DNA of 25,984 bases from a virus. This document shows, in pieces, positions 14,412-22,086 of the stretch. A program made the position numbers and the translations under genes. The stretch is from the IMG/VR virus record IMGVR_UViG_3300023109_000118, positions 1 through 25,984 of that record. The stretch is one strand, 5' to 3'. Positions within the stretch are counted from its first letter, which is position 1; every line of letters begins with the position of its first letter. A model generated the notes under the pieces. It did not search any database, had not been told where the DNA came from, and worked only from the letters and a program-made list of their open reading frames with translations.

Positions 14412-14441
14412 TTTAAACATTATTTCTTCTAGACATATTAT
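14412..14441 (+). promoter_or_regulatory. Weak promoter-like sequence before the internal virion genes
   Basis: TTTAAA (14412-14417) and TATTAT (14436-14441), 18 bases apart, lie in the 74-base gap before the GNAT-like gene, leaving about 18 bases of leader. Both boxes are imperfect and the DNA is AT-rich, so chance is possible. Confidence 0.25.
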
Positions 14442-14465
14442 TGCCTACAAACTAAACGTTACTTA

Positions 14466-14834
14466 ATGAGTCTTCTTCCTAAAGTTCGAAAGATCAAGGA
14501 TCTGGAAACCATGCAGCGCGTCCTTGCTGCCGCAAGGTCTGATAACGATGGTTGCTCCTACCCGTCCCACTACGTTGAAAAGAACGGGGAGATCGTAGGG
14601 TGTGCATCTGTGGCAAGCGTTCCTGTCCTAATGCTATGGCATGATTCAAAGAAGATTGGACCAAAGGAATCTATGCAGCTCCAGAACACTTACGAAACTC
14701 TTATAGAGGAAAAGGGTGTCCCCGGATATATTATTATGTGCAATAAAGAGTCCCCATATCACGGCCACATGCAAAAGTTTGGATATCAACCAGTCTGGGA
14801 AACCGACATTTTCGTAAAGGAACTTAATTTATAA
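14466..14834 (+). CDS. GNAT-fold-like virion protein (T7 gp13-like position)
   Basis: 122 residues. It reads like a short acetyltransferase-fold protein: an N-terminal helix (VRKIKDLETMQRVLAAAR), a strand-turn ENGEIVGCASVASVPVLML, a long helix, and a C-terminal strand-helix-strand with HMQKFGYQPVWETDIFVKEL, like the terminal MxKxGF motif of GNAT enzymes. A clear acetyl-CoA loop (Q/R-x-x-G-x-G/A) is not seen, so catalysis is doubtful. T7 gp13, also GNAT-like, lies in the same place before the internal core genes, supporting a role in core assembly or injection. It overlaps the next gene by one base (TAATG). Confidence 0.6.
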   Translation: MSLLPKVRKIKDLETMQRVLAAARSDNDGCSYPSHYVEKNGEIVGCASVASVPVLMLWHDSKKIGPKESMQLQNTYETLIEEKGVPGYIIMCNKESPYHGHMQKFGYQPVWETDIFVKELNL

Positions 14835-15949
14835 TGTGCACAAAAGTCAGAATGCCAAAGCCTCCCGAGGCTCCAACTCCAGTTGATCCTGGGAAATCAT
14901 CTTTGGATTTTATTCGAGCAATGGCCGATCCTGCGCTGCAACGTCAGCTTTTGCAGGCCGAGCAAACCTATCGCCCTGAATACACGGAGCTAGAGCTTGC
15001 GGACATTAACACTTTGCTGCGAGGCACAGAAGACCAAGCAGGACTGCTGGACATTCAAGACGAGGCTTCTCGTCGCGCTGCTGGTATTGGGCAGGAACTA
15101 ACAACGGCCCAACGAGAAGCAGACATTGCTGACGTTGAGGCTTTGGGTGGTAGGGCTACGGCGGCTTTGCGTTCCGCTGATCCAATGCAGCAGGCTTTGC
15201 TTGAGCAAATTAATCAAATGTCTCAAGACCAGTTTGCTCGATCTGGCCGTCTTACGCCTGAGCAAATGCGTAACGCGCAGCAGCAGGCACGTTTGGCTGG
15301 GGCGTCTCGTGGGCGCGTAGGAGATCAGGGCACGGTTGCTAGCGAAATATTGAACCGTGAACAGGCTTTGCGAAACCGTCGCCTTGAGGCGTTGCAAACC
15401 GGACAGTTGGCATTTGGCATGAATCAAGCCACTGCCGCCGACCCCTTTCAGGCTATCCTTGGTCGTCCCGCACAAGCCCCGGGCATGGGCATGGCGTCCT
15501 CACAGTTTGCTGCTGGACTGGCTGGACAACAGCTTGGTCCTAACCTGTTTGATCCCAACGCAGGCATTAACCTCGGTCTCCAGAATCAGGCTAACTTGTC
15601 AAATTATCAAAGCAGCATTTACGGCTCACAGGCTGGGTTTGCCGGTGCTCAAGCGCAGGCTAGAGGTGCTATGATTGGAGGACTAGCAAGTGGTCTAGGA
15701 AGTGTTATTGGCGGGAAGCTTGGATGCTGGGTGGCACGCGAAGTCTTTGGCAATGAGAATCCAATGTGGGTTTTGTTCCGGCAGTGGTTGTTTGAAAATT
15801 CACCTAATTGGTTCTTTAATCTCTATATTAAACACGGCGAAAAGTTTGCTCAGTTCATTTCGGACAAGCCGCTTATTAAGCGGATTATCCGCAAATGGAT
15901 GACAAGTATTGTTGAGCGCAAGTTTACCCCTAACCCCACTTTTATCTAA
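14834..15949 (+). CDS. Internal virion protein A (small ejection protein)
   Basis: 371 residues. The N-terminus is Pro-rich (KPPEAPTPVDPG). Residues 25-200 are charged helices rich in Gln, Ala and Arg. Residues 200-296 are Gly/Ala/Gln-rich and end in a hydrophobic glycine segment (MIGGLASGLGSVIGG). Residues 298-356 form a separate, aromatic-rich domain, starting CWVAREVFG and running through NPMWVLFRQWLF, SPNWFFNLYIKHGEKFAQFI, KPLIKR and IIRKWM. I recognise that end domain from many environmental phage proteins of unknown function. Position between the gp13-like protein and two larger Ala/Gln-rich proteins suggests a DNA-ejection apparatus component. The start overlaps the previous stop (TAATG). 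Confidence 0.65.
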   Translation: MCTKVRMPKPPEAPTPVDPGKSSLDFIRAMADPALQRQLLQAEQTYRPEYTELELADINTLLRGTEDQAGLLDIQDEASRRAAGIGQELTTAQREADIADVEALGGRATAALRSADPMQQALLEQINQMSQDQFARSGRLTPEQMRNAQQQARLAGASRGRVGDQGTVASEILNREQALRNRRLEALQTGQLAFGMNQATAADPFQAILGRPAQAPGMGMASSQFAAGLAGQQLGPNLFDPNAGINLGLQNQANLSNYQSSIYGSQAGFAGAQAQARGAMIGGLASGLGSVIGGKLGCWVAREVFGNENPMWVLFRQWLFENSPNWFFNLYIKHGEKFAQFISDKPLIKRIIRKWMTSIVERKFTPNPTFI

Positions 15950-16950
15950 TGGCTTACGGATTTGGATCAGGCGTTCGAGCAGAACTTGGCGCAACAGACT
16001 ATTCTAACTACCTTCGTGGTGCGCTTACCGGTGCCCAAATGCAGGCCCAGGGCGGGGCTGCTATGGCTGCGGGAGTGCAAAATGCGCTGGCTGGTGTCAG
16101 TGAGGGCATTCAAAAGTTTCAACAAAACCAACAAGAAATTGCAGCTATGGCTGGCGACGTCAAAGGAATGACACAAGCCAACCCATATCTTCTTGAAAGC
16201 TTAGATCCTAAGCAAATGAAGGTGTTGGAAAACATTCGTGATGGCGAGTCCGTAAAGAAAAAGGACATGCTTGAAGTGTATGGTGCTATTTCCGCGCAAA
16301 ACAAAATGCAACAACAACAGGCTGCGGCACAATCCCAGGCAGTTGCAGACGCATTAAGGCGGGCTCAAATTGGAGATATTGAAAATGAAAACCGATTTAG
16401 GCAGAAAACAGAGCAAATAAATAAAACCGTTAGAGATATTATTGCTGCCAATACGAACACAGACGGAGAGTTGCAAACGGACACTCTTTTGCCTGATCTT
16501 ATTAATGCCGGAGTTCCAAGTGATATTGCTTCAAATACAGTTGGCAATATTGTAAAGGCAAGTCCAGATAATGCATTCCGAGCAAACGCATATACAGTAG
16601 AAAATCCAGATACTGGTGAAGCATATACTGTTGTTAACACTTCTGAAGGCAGTGCCCAAATTATGCCTGGTCCTGAGAAGAAAAAGACAACCGCCTTCCA
16701 GCAAGACATTTCTGAAAAACAAAAGCAGTTTGCTAATGCGAGAAAAAGTTATGAATCTGGAGATGTTATATCTGCCATTCAAATCTTGCGATCATTGGGT
16801 GTTAAATCCAATATAACTGGCAATCTTATTGGACCGGAGGACTTGGAAGAGTTTTATGGAGTTTATACATCAAGCCAAAATTTAAATGATGTTGGCAATG
16901 TTGACTATAAAAATGTAGCAGAAATATTAAACGGTAATGCCGGAAAATAA
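15949..16950 (+). CDS. Internal virion protein B
   Basis: 333 residues. The beginning MAYGFGSGVRAELGATDYSNYLRGALTGAQMQAQGGAAMAAG is Ala/Gly/Gln-rich and helical, as in podovirus internal core proteins. Charged helices with long Gln runs follow (residues 125-165), and then a mixed region containing VENPDTGEAYTVVNTSEGSAQIMPGPEKK, probably a small beta element. No enzymatic motif is seen. It is coupled to the preceding gene by TAATG and overlaps the next by 14 bases. By order it corresponds to T7 gp15, but I see no sequence link. Confidence 0.65.
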   Translation: MAYGFGSGVRAELGATDYSNYLRGALTGAQMQAQGGAAMAAGVQNALAGVSEGIQKFQQNQQEIAAMAGDVKGMTQANPYLLESLDPKQMKVLENIRDGESVKKKDMLEVYGAISAQNKMQQQQAAAQSQAVADALRRAQIGDIENENRFRQKTEQINKTVRDIIAANTNTDGELQTDTLLPDLINAGVPSDIASNTVGNIVKASPDNAFRANAYTVENPDTGEAYTVVNTSEGSAQIMPGPEKKKTTAFQQDISEKQKQFANARKSYESGDVISAIQILRSLGVKSNITGNLIGPEDLEEFYGVYTSSQNLNDVGNVDYKNVAEILNGNAGK

Positions 16951-19900
16951 TACATTTTCCAACCAACAGCTTAATGAAGCCCTACAGCAGGCCCAGGAGG
17001 CTGGGGACCAAAAATCTGTTAGTATTATCAGTGCAGAAATCCAAAGGAGATCACTGTCTACTCCCGAGGATGATCCGTCTATTGGGCAGATTGCTACTGG
17101 CGTAGGCGCAGAAATTGGCATAGGACTTTCTGGCCAAACCGCAGGTGCAGCTCTTGCGCCATTTACATTTGGTATTTCTTATCCTGTCCTTGCTTTTACG
17201 TCTGGGGTAGCAGGATCTATTGCTGCACAAAAGATTGAAGGGCGAGATGATGTTTCAGTTGGCCGTGCGTTGTTTGCTGGTGCTATCAATCTTATTCCCG
17301 GTTCGTCCGTAACTAAGGGTGCAGTAAAAACAGCAAGTGCTGGGTCAAAAGTTGCTAAGGCTGGTAAGGCTGTATTGAGCGATGCGACACGCGGAGCGGC
17401 TATTGGGACAGGGGAGGCTGCGGCCATTAGTGTAATTGATGAAGGCCGCCCTCCTACATTTGAGGAAGTTCTTACATACGGCGGGGCTGGAGCAGGCGGT
17501 AATGTCATGCTTGGTGGTCTTGGCCGGATTGGTGGGAAGCTTTGGAATAAGATTAAAAACAAAACCCCAGAGCAAATTGACGACATGATTGCCAAGGGGG
17601 AAATCACCCCTACAGAACTAGATTCGGTTCCAGAACTTGCCGAAGCTGCTGTTGCAAAGCAATTGAGTGTTCGGGATAATGCCGCAGAAACAATTAGCAA
17701 TTGGAGAACTTCAGACATTGTGGCGTCCGTCGCCCCCTCCAAAACGCTTGGTAAGGAAATCCAGAATGCTGCCATCTACTACAAGAACGAAGTTCAAGCC
17801 ATAGACGAACTTGGTTCTCGAATTGCGAACATGGTTGATTCGCGCATAAAGAAGTTTGCCGACCCAAAGAAGGCAAGACTTGCAGTTGACAACTTCATGA
17901 ATGGGAAAACGGACAGGCTTCCAGATGGGCTTGCTCCGCTTGAGGCCGATCTAATCATTGCCCGCGAGAAGATTGCCGAACTGCAATCAAAGCTGATTGC
18001 CAATATTGATTCTGGTTTCAGTCCGCAAGCCGCCAACCAGCGTGAAATCATACTGAGGTCAATGGCTGAGGGGGATTACTTAACAAGAGAGTTTGAGTTT
18101 TTTACCAACAGGAAATATTCCCCGACAAACAAACAGCGTAACGCCGTAATTGAGGAACTTTCCACGGAGAACATGGCGGTGGCGCAGGTGGCTGGTAAAA
18201 AACTGTCGCCGGAAGCATCTAGACAATCTGCCATTTCCTACCTCAATAACCTCAATAAGAAAAAGAAAAGCAATGTAGATTCCGGCAACCGATTCCCCTC
18301 TGCAATAGACGGGGTGTTGCGCAGAAAAAAAGAGCTTGGCCCTGCATTGCTAGATTACCTTGGGGAAATTAAACAGCCGGGACAGAGGTTGGCTGGCACC
18401 ATGAGCAGGTTGGCCAGAGTGACGGAGCGGGATGCAACCGATGCCCGCATTAAAACCATGCTTGAAGAGATGGGGATTGCCACAAGGGAGCCGCAGGAAG
18501 GGTTTGTGGAAATTGCGCTAAAGCGCAGCGATGCAGATGGGTCCGGTCTTTATGCGCCGCCGTCGGTCCAGCGTGCCCTTAACATTCTTTATGTTGGAGA
18601 CGGTCAAAAAATGACCAACGACTTGATTTCCAATGGCCTTGCTGATATTTACATGACTTCCGTTGCTGCGTCTAAGGCAACAAAAGTCGTGCTTAATCCG
18701 CCATCATACGCGGTTCAGGTTTACGGCAATGCCTTCAATCTTGCTGGCATGGGGATCAATCCGTTTGATTCCAATGCGATGAAAGGAATGCGCCTTGCGC
18801 TTTCCGAATATGGCCCGATTGAACGACTTGCAAGTTCGCCTGAAGCACGCAAGGCTTTGCTTGGCGATATGTATGAAATGTCCCGCTATGGCATCAAGGC
18901 GGCAAACATCGTTGATTCCGACATTAGGTCGGGGCTAGAAAGGGGGATATTTCAAGAGACAGCACAGAAGGCAATTTCACCTGTTAGCAAGCTCTACACT
19001 GCACCGGACACGATGGGCCGATTTGTTGCATGGAAAGCCAATCAATCCGTAAACAAAGCTATTTTCCCGCAAGCCGACGGCAAGGCGGTAAAGACCCTAG
19101 CGGCCAATGTAACCAATGATACCTACCAGAACTACGACAGGCTTTCAAATACCGCAAAGGTGCTGTCTAGGGTTGGTGTAGTGCCGCAGTTTGCTTCATT
19201 CACCATGGAGTTTGCGCGCAACCAGTGGAACCAAGGCCGCATCATTAGGGAAATGCTTGATGGAACCTACGGGCAGGGGGTGGATGGATTGGGTCCAGCC
19301 AATCTTGAGGCCATGCGGGCAGAGGGACTTCGTAGGCTTGCGTCCCTTACTGCGCTGTATGGCATGACCTACGGCAGCATCCAAGGACTCAATGCGGCGC
19401 GGGGCGTTGGCAGGGAGGAGGAGATTGCACTAAAGGAGACCGTGCTTCCACAATACGACAAGAATAGCTTGCTCGCCATCACTTATGATAAAGATTCCCA
19501 ATCTGGGAAATATCTTAATCCCTCATATATTGTGCCGCATTCAATTGGCCTAAATATGCTCCATCAAGGACTGCTTGGACAACCAGTAGAGGGGGCAATA
19601 GATGTTTTGGTTGATGAGTTTGTTGGGACCGGAACCTTTGTTGGCAGTGCAGTGTATGCTGGTTTTGGCGGCAGGGACCCAGAAAGCGGTAGAGAACTGA
19701 GTCCAGAGGTTAAGCGGTTTGATAACGCATGGGACCGGACCAAGTGGGTTGTCACTGAAGCCTTTACTCCCGGCATCATGCGCGAGGCTGAAAAGTTGGG
19801 TGCTGCAACACGCGGACAGGGCAACCTCTCCACCGAAGATGTCGTGCTTCGTCAGGTTGGCCGAAGGGTCAATGACTTCACCATTGAAAAGGGAGCAAGG

Positions 19901-20530
19901 TTTAGAATCAAGGATACTGTTGGAAAAAGCAGGCTCGCAAAGGCCAACTACACCAATGCGAGGGATTACGGAAACCTTTCGCCAGAGGAGGTTGAGGCGG
20001 CCTACCAAAAGAACAACTCCGCATTCCGTGACGCGCAAGAGCTAAACATTCGTCACGCTAAAAACCTAGCTACACTGGGACTGAGTGATGATGAGCGCAT
20101 TGAGGTGATGAAGTCCGCAGGTATGGGGTCAACGGACATCCTGAACGCAATGGACGGCGTGATTGTGGACATCCCGAAGGTGGAGCGCGAAACCCCAAGC
20201 AAAATTTGGGATGAGAAAATCTTTAGCCTGTCCGATAAGAAAAGGCTGACTGAGATTCGCGAGATTGCGAAAGCTGACCCAGCATTGGCGAAGTCCCTGT
20301 ATGAAAAGAATAGACAGGATCAGCGGAACAAGGCTAAGGGCATTGATGCCATTGACCGCTTGGTGCTGGGTCTTGGAGTTGCTGATGGGGCGCGGGCCGA
20401 TTGGATTCGCAGAAAACTCCAGTCGCATCCCAACCCACGCGCATACCTATACTACTTGCAAAAAAAGGGGATTGCGACGAAGGAAGTTATGCGCCAGCTT
20501 AATTTCAGGGACGGGCGCCGCACACCTTAA
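16937..20530 (+). CDS. Large internal virion protein (ejection protein, gp16-like position)
   Basis: 1197 residues, the largest gene in the window and close to the size of T7 gp16 (about 1318). Residues 1-45 are helical. Residues 48-125 form a hydrophobic Gly/Ala-rich stretch (IGQIATGVGAEIGIGLSGQTAGAALAPFTF) that may insert into membranes. The remainder is long helical repeats with no clear catalytic centre; I looked for a lytic transglycosylase signature and did not find one, unlike T7 gp16. It probably lines the channel through which DNA enters the host. The start overlaps the previous gene by 14 bases. Its end overlaps the convergent minus-strand gene by 26 bases. From about 17.7 kb onward its codons become more GC-rich. 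Confidence 0.72.
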   Translation: MPENNTFSNQQLNEALQQAQEAGDQKSVSIISAEIQRRSLSTPEDDPSIGQIATGVGAEIGIGLSGQTAGAALAPFTFGISYPVLAFTSGVAGSIAAQKIEGRDDVSVGRALFAGAINLIPGSSVTKGAVKTASAGSKVAKAGKAVLSDATRGAAIGTGEAAAISVIDEGRPPTFEEVLTYGGAGAGGNVMLGGLGRIGGKLWNKIKNKTPEQIDDMIAKGEITPTELDSVPELAEAAVAKQLSVRDNAAETISNWRTSDIVASVAPSKTLGKEIQNAAIYYKNEVQAIDELGSRIANMVDSRIKKFADPKKARLAVDNFMNGKTDRLPDGLAPLEADLIIAREKIAELQSKLIANIDSGFSPQAANQREIILRSMAEGDYLTREFEFFTNRKYSPTNKQRNAVIEELSTENMAVAQVAGKKLSPEASRQSAISYLNNLNKKKKSNVDSGNRFPSAIDGVLRRKKELGPALLDYLGEIKQPGQRLAGTMSRLARVTERDATDARIKTMLEEMGIATREPQEGFVEIALKRSDADGSGLYAPPSVQRALNILYVGDGQKMTNDLISNGLADIYMTSVAASKATKVVLNPPSYAVQVYGNAFNLAGMGINPFDSNAMKGMRLALSEYGPIERLASSPEARKALLGDMYEMSRYGIKAANIVDSDIRSGLERGIFQETAQKAISPVSKLYTAPDTMGRFVAWKANQSVNKAIFPQADGKAVKTLAANVTNDTYQNYDRLSNTAKVLSRVGVVPQFASFTMEFARNQWNQGRIIREMLDGTYGQGVDGLGPANLEAMRAEGLRRLASLTALYGMTYGSIQGLNAARGVGREEEIALKETVLPQYDKNSLLAITYDKDSQSGKYLNPSYIVPHSIGLNMLHQGLLGQPVEGAIDVLVDEFVGTGTFVGSAVYAGFGGRDPESGRELSPEVKRFDNAWDRTKWVVTEAFTPGIMREAEKLGAATRGQGNLSTEDVVLRQVGRRVNDFTIEKGARFRIKDTVGKSRLAKANYTNARDYGNLSPEEVEAAYQKNNSAFRDAQELNIRHAKNLATLGLSDDERIEVMKSAGMGSTDILNAMDGVIVDIPKVERETPSKIWDEKIFSLSDKKRLTEIREIAKADPALAKSLYEKNRQDQRNKAKGIDAIDRLVLGLGVADGARADWIRRKLQSHPNPRAYLYYLQKKGIATKEVMRQLNFRDGRRTP

Positions 20531-21062
20531 CCCATACCCACTTGCCCCAGAAGTAGGCTGTAATGGCCGCAGAGAGCCACCAGAGGTGCTTCACCTCCAT
20601 GTTCTCGAACTTGGGCTTGCTTCCGCTAAAGAAGCGATAGGAATATGTGAAGGGCTTTTCTTTTTCACTCACCCATTCGCGGTAGAGGTTGCGGCGGTTG
20701 GTGCCGTTGTCTGAATCACTCCAATTGCCCTGCTGAATATCGCAGCGCATAGCGTGCTCGTGAACACGCCAGCGCTCAAACACGTTCCCTTCGCTGTGGC
20801 TCTTGAGGGTGATGATGTAGCGGGAAGTATCCCCAAACACATCAAAGTCCTGGAAGACGCAGTTATTGGTGTGTGTGCCCACATCCAGCACATCTTCATC
20901 GCCTCCGTTAATTATGGCCCCATGGAAAACTGTGTCGTTACACTTGAACGTTTTCATGGTGTCGCTCCAGTCCACCCATCCGTCTGCGTGGGGTTGTAGA
21001 GGACCAACGTATATAGATTCTTTCTCCACTTCTTCGTATGATTTGTAGTTCTTATCTCTCAT
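20505..21062 (-). CDS. Short beta-helix protein with C-terminal membrane segment
   Basis: 185 residues from the ATG that overlaps the exonuclease stop (ATGA), with AAAGGA a little upstream; an in-frame start 33 bases earlier is less likely. Residues 36-130 have repeated beta-helix turns of pectate-lyase-like character (KCNDTVFHGAIINGGDEDVLDV, NNCVFQDFDVFG, GNVFERWRVHEHAMRCDIQ). Residues 133-158 are polar. Residues 159-178 are a Trp-rich hydrophobic span (LWWLSAAITAYFWGKWVWV), probably a membrane anchor. No signal peptide is visible. Similar short proteins occur in aquatic phages without a known role. Being the last gene of the replication arm rather than in the tail cluster, it is unlikely to be a tailspike. 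Function is unknown. Confidence 0.72.
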   Translation of the reverse strand: MRDKNYKSYEEVEKESIYVGPLQPHADGWVDWSDTMKTFKCNDTVFHGAIINGGDEDVLDVGTHTNNCVFQDFDVFGDTSRYIITLKSHSEGNVFERWRVHEHAMRCDIQQGNWSDSDNGTNRRNLYREWVSEKEKPFTYSYRFFSGSKPKFENMEVKHLWWLSAAITAYFWGKWVWVKVCGARP

Positions 21063-21835
21063 CTCCCATCCTTTCTGGGGTTGTCCCGCCGCCACTCGCA
21101 GTAGTGCTTGTATGCAGTGGCAGAGATGTTGTAGGTGCGGTTGGAGACGTTGCAGCGCATATAGTGCTTAGGCGTGCCGGCAGCCGTGACATGAGCCTTG
21201 TTGTGGCAAACGTCCGTTGATCCGGCAACGTGTGGGCTCATCCACTTTTCTCCACCGTTGAGGACGGAAGCGTGGGTTTTTGCGGGAGAGTATGCGGCGA
21301 GGCGTTCATAAACTTCTTGGAGCTTCACAACGTCGCGCTTGCAATACCGCACCATCTTTGCCATAGCACTTGGGCACTGCTTAAGGAGGATGTCTTTCCA
21401 CATCCCGTATTCCGTTTTCAGCTTGCCTGCCCCCGTTAGGATTTCTCCCAGATAGTCGAGGCGGTTGGAGTTGAAATAGAAGCGACGTCGAGCCCACTGA
21501 AGGGTGTCAAGGCTCTTGGGCTCAGGCCATGCAGGAATCTCGTGCATGAGGGCGCGAGACCTAATCCAAGGAAGATCAAAGCGGTCCCCGTTGTGGAACA
21601 CCACCTCATCGGCTTCAGCCAAGATGTTAGTGAACTTTTCCAGCATCTCACGGTCGTCCTGGTTCTCGTCCCATGTAAGACATTCGGGACGCTTGGCGTT
21701 CTCCCATTTGTAGCCAATGCAAATGATGCCTCGCTCTTGGATGATGTTGTCGTAGGATATGTTCTGCTTGTATCCCGACCTCCAGAACAATCCAATGTTG
21801 GGGCTGGTTTCAATGTCTGCGAATAATCTGTTCAT
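21059..21835 (-). CDS. DnaQ-like 3'-5' exonuclease with degenerate zinc-ribbon tail
   Basis: 258 residues. The three exonuclease motifs are present: Exo I D7-I-E9, Exo II with N82 and D87 (FHNGDRFDLPWI), and Exo III Y164-x-x-x-D168 (YCKRDVVKL). This is the DEDDy arrangement of polymerase-type and RNase H-like exonucleases that use two metal ions. No polymerase domain follows, so it is a stand-alone enzyme, probably for proofreading, recombination or host DNA breakdown. After residue 195 comes a Cys/His-containing tail (C210, H211, H215, C228) that looks like a zinc ribbon with missing ligands. No Shine-Dalgarno sequence; a CAACAACAAGCAAC leader precedes the ATG. The stop overlaps the next gene (ATGA). 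Confidence 0.85.
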   Translation of the reverse strand: MNRLFADIETSPNIGLFWRSGYKQNISYDNIIQERGIICIGYKWENAKRPECLTWDENQDDREMLEKFTNILAEADEVVFHNGDRFDLPWIRSRALMHEIPAWPEPKSLDTLQWARRRFYFNSNRLDYLGEILTGAGKLKTEYGMWKDILLKQCPSAMAKMVRYCKRDVVKLQEVYERLAAYSPAKTHASVLNGGEKWMSPHVAGSTDVCHNKAHVTAAGTPKHYMRCNVSNRTYNISATAYKHYCEWRRDNPRKDGR

Positions 21836-21847
21836 GTTGCTTGTTGT

Positions 21848-22054
21848 TTAGATGAAGCGCACAGCCATAGCGAAGGCTATAGGCTTGGGCGCATTTACGC
21901 TGCCAGAATCAATAATGCCGGGAATGCCGCTTATGCACCATTGCCAGTGCCAGTATCCCCCTTCTTCAAACATACTAATCCTCATGCCTTGCGCGCTCTT
22001 GGTCTTAGCCAGTTGCTCAAGGGCTTCGTATGTTCGTGGAACGTTATGTGTCAT
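21848..22054 (-). CDS. 68-residue hypothetical protein
   Basis: MTHNVPRTYEALEQLAKTKS, a short charged helix, then GGYWHWQWCISG and a hydrophobic end IAFAMAVRFI. No family is recognised. There is no ribosome site before its ATG, but the ATG overlaps by four bases (ATGA) the stop of an 11-codon ORF that does have one, so translation is probably by reinitiation. It ends 12 bases before the exonuclease gene. The aromatic-rich middle may form a small beta unit; nothing more can be said. Confidence 0.6.
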   Translation of the reverse strand: MTHNVPRTYEALEQLAKTKSAQGMRISMFEEGGYWHWQWCISGIPGIIDSGSVNAPKPIAFAMAVRFI

Positions 22055-22086
22055 TGGTGGTGGGTTGATTCAATAGTGATTTTCAT
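22051..22086 (-). CDS. 11-codon micro-ORF bridging two genes by ATGA overlaps
   Basis: MKITIESTHHQ, too short for gene callers. Its ATG overlaps the stop of the preceding gene (ATGA at 22083-22086) and its stop overlaps the start of the next (ATGA at 22051-22054). GGGAG lies eight bases before its ATG, whereas the downstream gene has no ribosome site. The exact double fit suggests it carries ribosomes across the 28-base gap. It could also encode a real micropeptide. Confidence 0.45.
   Translation of the reverse strand: MKITIESTHHQ

Noticed and set aside
14391-14432. 13-codon ORF (MSAISKAFKHYFF) starting at a TAATG overlap with the fibre-like gene
   Set aside because: It has the TAATG linkage seen elsewhere but no ribosome site, no overlap with the next gene and no recognisable content, so chance is as likely.
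14480-14495. GTTCGA sequence resembling a tRNA T-loop
   Set aside because: It lies inside a coding gene and no acceptor or anticodon stem can be built around it.
19550-20038. 162-codon minus-strand frame inside the large internal virion gene
   Set aside because: No recognisable motif and full overlap with a well-supported gene in a region with strong coding signal on the other strand.
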